Of a stretch of 64,000 nucleotides of DNA, positions 47,553 through 55,178 are shown piece by piece. Within the stretch, counting starts at the first letter, position 1; each line of letters opens with the position of its first letter. The DNA comes from Bacteroidota bacterium (lineage in GTDB: Bacteria > Bacteroidota > Ignavibacteria > Kapaibacteriales > UBA2268). Made by a program: the position numbers and the translations under genes. The stretch spans positions 337,796 through 401,795 of the forward strand of contig JAJXYC010000015.1 in assembly GCA_021780815.1 (NCBI GenBank), in the 5' to 3' direction. A model generated the notes under the pieces. It saw only the letters and a program-made list of their open reading frames with translations. It had not been told where the DNA came from and made no database searches.

Positions 47553-47594
47553 AGATTTTTATATTTTTTTTAACATCTTATATTATTTGCAATT

Positions 47595-48257
47595 TTAAAA
47601 TTCACTTTTTTTATTCTGACAAATTTCAGTTCTCGCTTGACTTCCCTTTTCAGTAAGTAATCCTGTCATTAAAATATTTAAAATTCCGTCCATTATATCT
47701 TTTTCACTCATTGGAATTTCAGAAATTATTTCGGGAGTTAAAATATTGTCAATCGTAAAATAATGGATAAAATAAACAAGTTCAGGGTTTACATCTCTCC
47801 TCAAATATCCAGATTCTTGACCTATCTTGAAAAGAATACTAAAATAACTCCTGATTTTCGCTCGGCGATATTCTCTTAAATTATTCCAAATTAGAGGGTA
47901 ATGCTTTTTCAAATCCGCCAAAAATGGAGTTGATAAAATATAAAATATCTGTTTTACTGCTTCCATCAGTTCATGGAACAACTCAAGAAAATCTACTGTT
48001 TCTTTCGTTTCTTTCAATTTGCTAAATATGTTTATCCATTGACTATCAAAAATTAATTTAGAGTAATTGATGATTTCAATCACCATTTCTTCTTTACTCT
48101 TAAATACTTCATACAAAGTTTTCTTGCTAATACCTGATTCAGCAGCAATCGTTTCGGTAGTAATATTTTTTATTCCTTTTGTTCTAAATAACTCAATTGT
48201 GTTATTTAAAATCCTATCTTTAATATCTGAACCTGTTGCAAAAATCAAGTTATCCAT
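47595..48257 (-). CDS. TetR-family regulator of the efflux operon
   Basis: A 220-residue TetR/AcrR-type transcription factor. The N-terminal helix-turn-helix is IKDRILNNTIELFRTKGIKNITTETIAAESGISKKTLYEVFKSKEEMV. The rest is the all-helical ligand-binding/dimer domain, with no recognisable ligand motif. As first gene of the operon it very likely represses its own transcript, together with tolC, adaptor and permease, until a toxic compound binds. The 175-base upstream gap is shared with the KimA-like permease, so it may affect that gene as well. Confidence 0.92.
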   Translation of the reverse strand: MDNLIFATGSDIKDRILNNTIELFRTKGIKNITTETIAAESGISKKTLYEVFKSKEEMVIEIINYSKLIFDSQWINIFSKLKETKETVDFLELFHELMEAVKQIFYILSTPFLADLKKHYPLIWNNLREYRRAKIRSYFSILFKIGQESGYLRRDVNPELVYFIHYFTIDNILTPEIISEIPMSEKDIMDGILNILMTGLLTEKGSQARTEICQNKKSEF

Positions 48258-48380
48258 TTACTAAACCAAAAAAACTAAAAAAACTAAATTTCAAAAAATA
48301 GTTTACGAATTAATAAAAAAAATGTTGCAAAAGGGGAAAAGTATTTTTTTTGCATTTATTTATTTAATTTTGAAAAAATA

Positions 48381-48420
48381 AAAACATTAAAACATTAAAA
48401 CATTAAAACATTAAAACATT
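48381..48420. repeat. Five tandem AAAACATT octamers before the KimA-like gene
   Basis: Five perfect copies of the octamer AAAACATT run head to tail and end 12 bases before the ATG of the KimA-like permease gene. Partial units flank them (AAAAAATA to the left, AAAATCAC to the right). The array lies in the 175-base divergent region shared with the tetR operon. Short tandem repeats at this position can change promoter or leader spacing by slippage. Confidence 0.95.
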
Positions 48421-48432
48421 AAAATCACAAAA

Positions 48433-50412
48433 ATGAACATTTTCCAAACGTTAAAAACTGTAATATTTGGCAAAAACAAAAATCCACTTGATTCCAATGC
48501 TTTTCATAATTTAACTTTAATTGCCTTTTTTGCTTGGGTAGGGTTAGGTTCTGATGGTCTTTCATCTTCGTGTTATGGACCATCTGAGATAATGTATGCT
48601 TTAAGTCAACATACGTATTTAAGTTTTATTATAGGGCTTGCTACCGTCTTAACTATTTTTATAATTAGTTCAAGTTACACACAAATAATAGAACTTTTCC
48701 CAACAGGTGGAGGAGGCTATTTAGTAGCGAGTAAGCTATTATCTCCAAACATAGGAATGATTTCAGGCTCGGCATTATTAATTGATTATGTATTAACAAT
48801 TTCAGTATCAATCGCCAGTGGTACAGATGCTTTATTTAGTTTTCTACCTACCCAGTACCAAAGTTACAAAGTGCTGTTTTCAATTTTGATTCTGATTATA
48901 TTAATAACCCTCAATATTCGAGGAGTGAAAGAATCCGTAATGACTTTGCTCCCTGTATTTTTATTTTTCGTTATAACCCATCTTTTTATTATAGTGTATG
49001 GGTTATTTATGCAGACATCAAATTTACCAGCAATAACAACCAAAACATACAGCGACATAGGAAAAACATATACGCAGCTTGGGGCATTTGGTCTTATTTT
49101 TCTTATTATGCACGCATATTCAATGGGAGCAGGCTCTTATACAGGTATAGAAGCTGTTAGTAATGGCTTGCCTATTCTCCGTGAACCCAAAGTGCATACT
49201 GCAAAAAAGGTAATGTTACTGATGTCCTTTTCGTTGTCGTTTTTTGTCTTTGGTTTATTAACTTTGTACTTATTGTATAATGTAAAATTTGTGCCCGGAC
49301 AAACTTTAAACGCTTCATTATTCAATATTGTAACTAGTTCTTGGTCGCCAACGGTAGCTTCTATATTTGTAATTTTTACTTTAATTTCAGAAGGAGCAAT
49401 ATTATATATTGCCGCTCAAACTGGATTTATTGACGGTCCTCGTGTTTTATCTAATATGGCTTTGGATAGATGGGTACCAACTAAATTTGCTTCACTTAGC
49501 GATAGATTAGTTACTCAAAATGGCGTTTTATTAATGGGTATATCGGCATTTTTACTTATATGGCTAACAGATAACAACGTTACTTATTTAATTGTTTTAT
49601 ATAGTATTAACGTTTTTTTGACTTTTTCTCTTTCTCAAATTGGGATGGTTCGCCATTGGCTAAAAGTGCGACATAAAGAAAAGAAAATATTAGGAAGAAT
49701 TACTATCAATTTTATTGGTGCCGCTTTAACAATTCTCATTTTGATTTCCGTAATTATTGTAAAATTCCACGAAGGTGGTTGGATTACTCTTGTCATAACA
49801 TCAGGTGTTGCTTCTCTCGCATTTGTGATACATAAACATTACAAAAAAACTGGTGAAATTATAAAAGATCTTGACACCAAACTTCTAGATTTAAACCAAT
49901 CAGCATTAGAATTTCAAAAAGATGAATCTGCTTTAAAAGCAATTCCATACAATAAAAATGGGAAAACCGCAGTTCTTTTCGTAAATGGATTTTCAGGAAT
50001 TGGTATCCACTCTCTTTTAAGCAGTATGAGGCTTTTTGATAATACTTTTAAAAACTATGTTTTCGTAGAAATTGGTATGATCGATGCCGGTGTATTTAAA
50101 GGCACCGAAGAAATTGTTGCTTTACAAAATAAAATTGAATCTGATGTACAACAATATGTTTCGTTTGTTAATCATCTCGGATTTTATGCAGAAGGCTTTA
50201 CTGCAGTCGGTCTGGATATTGTACAAGAAACTTTAAAGATAGTCCCTGAAATAGTTGAACGTTTCCCAAATTCTATCTTTTTCGGCGGTCAAATAGTATT
50301 CAAAAAAGAAACATTTTTTACTCGGCAATTGCATAACCATACTGTCTTTTCAATTCAAAAAGAGCTTTACCATCAAGGTTACCAATTTGTTATTTTGCCA
50401 ATTAAATTATAA
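48433..50412 (+). CDS. KimA-like APC-superfamily permease with cytosolic C-terminal domain
   Basis: A 659-residue secondary transporter with about 12 membrane segments. The start LIAFFAWVGLGSDGLSSSCYGPSEI, PTGGGGYLVASKLLSPNIGMISGSALLIDYVLTI and SGTDALFSF resemble KimA/KUP-type potassium importers of the APC superfamily rather than plain amino-acid carriers. The last 170 residues form a soluble domain (AVLFVNGFSGIGIHSLLSSM to FVILPIKL), as KimA homologues have. Potassium or a related cation is the likely substrate; amino acids remain possible. The gene is monocistronic, diverges from tetR, and has an octamer array just upstream. Its last codons form one arm of a hairpin. Confidence 0.78.
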   Translation: MNIFQTLKTVIFGKNKNPLDSNAFHNLTLIAFFAWVGLGSDGLSSSCYGPSEIMYALSQHTYLSFIIGLATVLTIFIISSSYTQIIELFPTGGGGYLVASKLLSPNIGMISGSALLIDYVLTISVSIASGTDALFSFLPTQYQSYKVLFSILILIILITLNIRGVKESVMTLLPVFLFFVITHLFIIVYGLFMQTSNLPAITTKTYSDIGKTYTQLGAFGLIFLIMHAYSMGAGSYTGIEAVSNGLPILREPKVHTAKKVMLLMSFSLSFFVFGLLTLYLLYNVKFVPGQTLNASLFNIVTSSWSPTVASIFVIFTLISEGAILYIAAQTGFIDGPRVLSNMALDRWVPTKFASLSDRLVTQNGVLLMGISAFLLIWLTDNNVTYLIVLYSINVFLTFSLSQIGMVRHWLKVRHKEKKILGRITINFIGAALTILILISVIIVKFHEGGWITLVITSGVASLAFVIHKHYKKTGEIIKDLDTKLLDLNQSALEFQKDESALKAIPYNKNGKTAVLFVNGFSGIGIHSLLSSMRLFDNTFKNYVFVEIGMIDAGVFKGTEEIVALQNKIESDVQQYVSFVNHLGFYAEGFTAVGLDIVQETLKIVPEIVERFPNSIFFGGQIVFKKETFFTRQLHNHTVFSIQKELYHQGYQFVILPIKL

Positions 50413-50430
50413 CAATTTAATTGGCAAAAT
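50392..50430. terminator. 17-base perfect hairpin across the permease stop codon
   Basis: ATTTTGCCAATTAAATT (50392-50408) pairs perfectly with AATTTAATTGGCAAAAT (50414-50430) around a 5-base loop that holds the stop codon with its first base neighbour. The left arm encodes the last residues of the permease. No T run follows on either strand, so it is not a textbook terminator. A role in 3' end protection or in separating the convergent tyrS transcript is possible. Confidence 0.65.
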
Positions 50431-50455
50431 AAAGTTATTATAAGTCTATTGTGGC

Positions 50456-51673
50456 TTATTGGATTTTTATTTTCAGGAATTTTCTTTTCCCAACTTTAAA
50501 AATTTTGAAATCAGATAAGTCAATTTTTTCGAATGGATCAGCACATTTTTGGTTTTCAATGTAAACTCCACCTTGTTCAATCATTCTTTTTGCTTCTTTT
50601 TTAGATGGACAAAGGTTAGTTTTTGCAAGAATATCTTGGATAAACATATTTTTATCTTCATTCTCTAAAATAAACTCATCAATTTCATTAGGTAATTCTT
50701 TATTTTTAAAGATTTTTTCGAAATTTTCAAGAGCTTTATCTGCATCTTCTTGTGAATGATATTTTTTAACAATTAATTTAGCAAGACGAACTTTTTCATT
50801 TCGGGGGTGCAAAGAACCATCATCTAATCCTTTCTTGGTATATAAGACTTCTTCTAAAGGAGCAAAAGCGGCATATTGCAAATAACGAGTAATTAAGTTA
50901 TCAGGAATAGACATAATTTTGCCGAACATATTGTCGGGAACATCGCTCAATCCAATATAATTATCATAAGATTTACTCATTTTTTCTACGCCATCAGTTC
51001 CTTCGAGAATTGGCATAGTTAAAATACATTGAGGTTCTAAATTATATGCTCTTTGAATTTCTCTGCCAACGAGCAAATTAAATTTTTGGTCTGTACCACC
51101 AAGTTCCACATCTGATTTAATTGCGGCTGAATCCATTGCTTGCGCCAAAGGATAAAGAAGTTCATGCAAACTAATGGGAGTTCCTTCCTTATATCGTTTC
51201 GAAAAATCATCACGTTCAAGTAATTGGGCAACGGTATATTTCGCCGCCAAATTTATTACATCAACAAAGTTCATAGAAGCAAGCCATTCAGAATTATATT
51301 TTACAGACAATCTTTCTTTGGAAAGTACTAAAGTTGCCTGTTCAAGATAACTTTCACCGTTTTGTCTTGCTTCTTCAAGAGTTAATTGGGGACGTGTTTT
51401 ACTTCTACCTGTTGGGTCACCAATCGTCCCTGTAAAATCTCCAATTATTAAAGTTGCTATATGTCCTAAATCTTGAAATTGTCGTAATTTATTTAAGACT
51501 ACAGCATGCCCGAGATGTAAATCTGGACGACTCGGATCAGCCCCTAATTTTATTATTAAAGATTTATTTTGTTTAATTGATTTTTCTATTTTTTTTACTA
51601 ATTCTTCTTCGGGTATTATTTCTACTGCACCTGAACGAATTAAATCCATTTGTTCATTTACTGTCGGGAACAT
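50456..51673 (-). CDS. tyrS: Tyrosyl-tRNA synthetase
   Basis: Charges tRNA-Tyr with tyrosine. The class I signature motifs are DLHLGHAVVL (HIGH type) and KMSKSYDN, with LIIGDFTGTIGDPTGRS and LGGTDQKFNLLVGRE between them. A C-terminal S4 RNA-binding domain follows (CPSKKEAKRMIEQGGVYIENQ). The 405-residue length fits the TyrRS group found in the FCB phyla. The ATG abuts the stop codon of smpB with no intervening base, so the two genes are translated from one message. Confidence 0.96.
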   Translation of the reverse strand: MFPTVNEQMDLIRSGAVEIIPEEELVKKIEKSIKQNKSLIIKLGADPSRPDLHLGHAVVLNKLRQFQDLGHIATLIIGDFTGTIGDPTGRSKTRPQLTLEEARQNGESYLEQATLVLSKERLSVKYNSEWLASMNFVDVINLAAKYTVAQLLERDDFSKRYKEGTPISLHELLYPLAQAMDSAAIKSDVELGGTDQKFNLLVGREIQRAYNLEPQCILTMPILEGTDGVEKMSKSYDNYIGLSDVPDNMFGKIMSIPDNLITRYLQYAAFAPLEEVLYTKKGLDDGSLHPRNEKVRLAKLIVKKYHSQEDADKALENFEKIFKNKELPNEIDEFILENEDKNMFIQDILAKTNLCPSKKEAKRMIEQGGVYIENQKCADPFEKIDLSDFKIFKVGKRKFLKIKIQ

Positions 51674-52156
51674 TTATACTCCTAATTTTCTTTTTATTTC
51701 CATTTGGGCATCTTTTGATTTTATGTCTTCTCTTTTATCGTATTTCTTCTTTGCTCGAACTAATCCTAACTCAACCTTTACATAAGGTCCTGAGAAGTAT
51801 ATACTTAGTGGTATTATCGTCAAGCCTTTTTCATTTACCGCTACTCTTAATTTTATTGCTTCTCTTGATTTGATTAACAATTTTCTTTGTCTTTTGGGCT
51901 TATGATTCGCTATATTACCAAAAGAATATTCTGGAATATGCAAATTGATAATATATAATTCATTTTTAATTTTATCAGGAAAAGCCGCATACGCATCTTG
52001 TAAGCTACACTTACCTTGACGTAATGATTTTACCTCGGTACCTTGCAATACTATACCTGCTTCAATTGTCTGAACTACCTCATAATCGTGTAAAGCACGT
52101 TTGTTGGAAGTTATTAATCTAACTTTCCTTTCAATATTTTCATTTTCACTTTTCAT
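51674..52156 (-). CDS. smpB: SsrA-binding protein SmpB
   Basis: Partner of tmRNA in trans-translation, rescuing stalled ribosomes. Visible family blocks are NKRALHDYEVVQTIEAGIVLQGTEVKSLRQGKCSLQDAYA and the basic C-terminal tail KKYDKREDIKSKDAQMEIKRKL, which inserts into the mRNA channel. The 160-residue length is normal. It is followed directly by tyrS. The tmRNA gene (ssrA) itself is not in the window as far as I can see. Confidence 0.95.
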   Translation of the reverse strand: MKSENENIERKVRLITSNKRALHDYEVVQTIEAGIVLQGTEVKSLRQGKCSLQDAYAAFPDKIKNELYIINLHIPEYSFGNIANHKPKRQRKLLIKSREAIKLRVAVNEKGLTIIPLSIYFSGPYVKVELGLVRAKKKYDKREDIKSKDAQMEIKRKLGV

Positions 52157-52231
52157 TATCTTACAAAATTATGAAAAAAATATCGCATAAGTACGTTCTG
52201 CTAAAATGCAACTTGTTACGGTTATAAAAAC

Positions 52232-52316
52232 TTTGACCTATTTATTTTGCATTAATTACTTGCTATAATAGTTATATGACAACAAAAAATAATAGCATTA
52301 AGCAAAATAGGTCAAA
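52232..52316. repeat. 85-base imperfect palindrome between the amino-acid permease gene and smpB
   Basis: The outer arms TTTGACCTATTT (52232-52243) and AAATAGGTCAAA (52305-52316) are perfect 12-base inverted repeats. Further inside, TTGC/GCAA, TTAA/TTAA and TGCTAT/ATAGCA continue the pairing with small bulges, so the whole element can fold into one long hairpin. On the minus strand the closing arm is followed by GTTTTTATAA, so it could terminate the permease transcript. A miniature mobile or REP-like element is the other possibility. Confidence 0.6.
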
Positions 52317-52386
52317 TAAACAAATCTTTATTTATCAATTACAAATACAAAATCAAAATAACATAACATTAATACTATTTTAACAA

Positions 52387-53856
52387 TTAAGCAGTTCCGC
52401 TACTATTATTCCGAATTTTGCTATGCTTGTAACCATAAGAAAAGTAAATAATAACACCAATTAACATCCAGCCAATTAATCTAATCCAAGTAGGAAGAGG
52501 AAGAGAAAAAATTTGTACGACAGAAATTAAAGCACCAAGGATAGGAACAAAAGGAACCCAAGGCGTTTTAAATGGTCTATGTAATTCTGGATTTGTTTTC
52601 CTTAGTACAATCACACTAATAGAAACAATCGTAAAAGCCAAAAGAGTACCAATAGAAACCATTTCTCCGAGTGCACCAATTGGAAATAATCCACCAACAA
52701 CAGCAGCGACTGAACCCGTTACTATTGTTGTTATATATGGAGTTCTAAATTTGGGATGTACTTTTGAAAAAATTGGTGGTAAAAGACCGTCTTTTGCCAT
52801 ACTGTAAAAAATTCTTGGTTGCCCTAAAAGAAGAACTAATATTACTGATGATAATCCTGCAATTGCTCCTATTTTAATAAATGGTCTTAACCAAAAAAGT
52901 CCATTACCAGCGGCATCAACACCTACTGCCATTGGGTCGGGAACTAACAATTTATCATATTTCACGATACCTGTTAAAACAAGTGCAACCAAAATATAAA
53001 GTATCGTTGAAATAATAAGCGAAACCATTATTCCAATCGGCATATCTCTTTTAGGATTTTTTGCTTCTTGCGCCGCTGTGGATACCGCATCAAAACCGAT
53101 ATATGCAAAAAATATAACTCCCGCCCCTCTGAGAATTCCACTCCAACCAAATATACCGAATTCTCCTTTATTTTCTGGAATAAACGGCACCCAATTTTGT
53201 GAATTGATATAGGCAAATCCAAATGCTATGAAAAGTATTATTACAAGTATTTTTGCTATTACAATAATATTATTAAAGTTTGTACTTTCTTTTATGCCTA
53301 CTACTAAAAGTGCCGTTACAAAGGCTATAATAAAAACTGCTGGCAAGTTAATCACAGCGCCAGTAGAGAACCAGCCTTTCCCGACCTCATAGGCAAAAGG
53401 AGACTGTGATAGATATGTCGGTATTTTTAAACCAATATCACTTAAAAAACTTGAAACATAACCCGACCAACCTACTGACACTGTCGCCGCTCCAAATAGA
53501 TATTCCAAAATTAAATCCCATCCTATTATCCAAGCTAAAAATTCTCCTATCGTTGCATAAGAATATGTATATGCACTTCCTGCTATAGGTATCATAGAGG
53601 CAAATTCTGCATAAGCCAGTCCAGCAAAACCGCATCCTATCGCTGATATAATAAAGGATATTACTATTGCAGGTCCAGCATATTGTGCCGCCGCTTGACC
53701 TGTTAATACAAATATTCCTGCCCCTATTATTCCACCTATACCTAATGCTATTAAATTAGTCGGACCTAATATCCTTTTTAAAGAAGTTCCCTTCTCCTCT
53801 GACTGAGAAATCAACAACTCAATAGATTTCTTTTGGAATAAACTACTTTTTTTCAT
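52387..53856 (-). CDS. APC-family amino-acid permease (CAT-like)
   Basis: A 489-residue inner-membrane amino-acid transporter. Twelve or more hydrophobic segments are evident. The glycine-rich TM1 GPTNLIALGIGGIIGAGIFVLTG and the TM6 segment ILRGAGVIFFAYIGFDAVSTAAQEAKNPKRDMPIGI are hallmarks of the cationic amino-acid transporter branch. LYILVALVLTGIVKYDKL also matches that branch. The substrate cannot be stated beyond amino acids or polyamines. It is probably monocistronic, with a palindromic element after its stop. Confidence 0.9.
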   Translation of the reverse strand: MKKSSLFQKKSIELLISQSEEKGTSLKRILGPTNLIALGIGGIIGAGIFVLTGQAAAQYAGPAIVISFIISAIGCGFAGLAYAEFASMIPIAGSAYTYSYATIGEFLAWIIGWDLILEYLFGAATVSVGWSGYVSSFLSDIGLKIPTYLSQSPFAYEVGKGWFSTGAVINLPAVFIIAFVTALLVVGIKESTNFNNIIVIAKILVIILFIAFGFAYINSQNWVPFIPENKGEFGIFGWSGILRGAGVIFFAYIGFDAVSTAAQEAKNPKRDMPIGIMVSLIISTILYILVALVLTGIVKYDKLLVPDPMAVGVDAAGNGLFWLRPFIKIGAIAGLSSVILVLLLGQPRIFYSMAKDGLLPPIFSKVHPKFRTPYITTIVTGSVAAVVGGLFPIGALGEMVSIGTLLAFTIVSISVIVLRKTNPELHRPFKTPWVPFVPILGALISVVQIFSLPLPTWIRLIGWMLIGVIIYFSYGYKHSKIRNNSSGTA

Positions 53857-54082
53857 TTAATCTCCTGCAATAATTTTCTTTCGTATTTTTTCTTCGTTTG
53901 TTGTTTTCTTGTTACTTATTTACATTTGCAAAAATACAAAGATTATTTTATTTACAATCAAAGATTACTAAACTTTATTGCTTTTTGTTGAAATACTTTT
54001 GGATAATTGATTATGAGGATTATTCAAATTGTAATTATAAAAATTGAATTCTTTTAAATTCAATTGCAATTCGTATTTTTAA

Positions 54083-54859
54083 CTATTTGTTTACATTATT
54101 GCAAGGGCAAATTTTCTTTGCTATTTCTTTGCTAATTTTTAAATCTGGAAATGGAACAAAGTCCAAAATTTTTTTCTTTACATTATCATAACCTTTGTTG
54201 TTACCATCTGTATTTTCAATCCAGTATTTAAGAGCTTCTTCGTTGGTAAATGAGCAAAACTGCATTAATATCACTGCTGAAATATATCCTGCTTGATGCC
54301 AACCATTCCAGCAGTGCATATACATCGGTCCCAATGAAGGATTGTTGATGCGTTCAAGGACCATTTCTAATACTTCCCGAAGACTTTCTTTGCCACTCAA
54401 TGTATTCATCTGATATTTAAGAGTATGGGTAGAATCTTCGTTGTAAAATAAATGTTTTGATAATGAAAAATTTTTGGAATACAAATAAATTGCCTCAGTA
54501 AATCCCAAATTACAAAGATGTTGCAACCCATCTTCTGGCAAAGGATTGTTATTTGCTCTTTTGTTTATTTTATGATAAAAATTGTTGGCTCCCCCACGAT
54601 ATGCAATACCATATAGAATTGTTCGCATATTTCTTGTACCGTAAAGTTCATTAAATCCATCGCCTGTATTGTCAGTTATTTTATTATTTAAACTATCTAC
54701 TTTAAATAATTCTTTGTAAAATTTTACTTTTTCGTCCAGTGTCGTAAATTTAGGAATGCTAATTTGCCGATGAGCAAAACAATTTTGGACAAAAAAATTT
54801 GCTGAAAAATAAAACAAAAAAAAGAAGAAAGAAATTGATCTAGCTTTGGTCATTAACAT
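54083..54859 (-). CDS. Exported phosphatase-like protein lacking the catalytic Arg
   Basis: A 258-residue exported protein. I set the start at the ATG giving MLMTKARS, since the track's start is a TTG and the signal peptide (ISFFFFLFYFSANFFVQNCFA) follows the later ATG. The segment YMHCWNGWHQAGYISAVIL resembles the P-loop of cysteine phosphatases (HCxxGxxR-S/T). However, the position of the essential Arg is Gln or His (H-C-W-N-G-W-H-Q). The rest of the fold (RTILYGIAYRGGANN, DGLQHLCNLGFTEAIYL) is in the right order for a dual-specificity-type phosphatase. It may be a pseudophosphatase or use another chemistry. Neighbours do not help. Confidence 0.65.
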   Translation of the reverse strand: MLMTKARSISFFFFLFYFSANFFVQNCFAHRQISIPKFTTLDEKVKFYKELFKVDSLNNKITDNTGDGFNELYGTRNMRTILYGIAYRGGANNFYHKINKRANNNPLPEDGLQHLCNLGFTEAIYLYSKNFSLSKHLFYNEDSTHTLKYQMNTLSGKESLREVLEMVLERINNPSLGPMYMHCWNGWHQAGYISAVILMQFCSFTNEEALKYWIENTDGNNKGYDNVKKKILDFVPFPDLKISKEIAKKICPCNNVNK

Positions 54860-55178
54860 AATTTTTATCGATACCCCTGATATAGATTTAAAAACGATTG
54901 GTATATATATCAATTGCCTAATAATAGTGCAATGTTTTTTTATTCTGGTTTAATTTGATTCCTTTTTTTAATTCTGATAATAACATACTTTGTAGGTAAA
55001 AATTATTTTTTACAAAATTAATGAAAAGAATAAAAACTCTACCATTACTCAATTTTTTTATAAAATTATGTATATTATGCATAAAAAAAATCTCCAATTT
55101 ATATGTCAATTGGAGATTTTTCGTTGTTAAAACTTGTATTTTTTCTTAGAAATTTCGTAGGATAAAAAATATTACAAA
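54860..55178. other. Intergenic stretch with thrS terminator
   Basis: A 319-base gap between thrS and the phosphatase-like gene. It holds the thrS terminator at 55086-55121 and no credible gene: the 63-residue ORF on the track overlaps the terminator and is dominated by Lys, Asn and Phe. The leftward gene's promoter should lie in the left part, but no clear boxes are seen. Confidence 0.6.
55086..55121. terminator. Rho-independent terminator after thrS
   Basis: A perfect 14-base stem, AAAAATCTCCAATT with AATTGGAGATTTTT, with an 8-base loop. It lies 57 bases past the thrS stop on the minus strand, and the stem continues into T residues on that strand. Confidence 0.88.

Noticed and set aside
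48381-48420. CRISPR-like array
   Set aside because: The repeats are 8 bases long with no spacers, so this is a simple tandem repeat.
54918-55109. 63-residue minus-strand ORF between thrS and the phosphatase-like gene
   Set aside because: It runs through the thrS terminator hairpin and is Lys/Asn/Phe-rich with no homology that I recognise.
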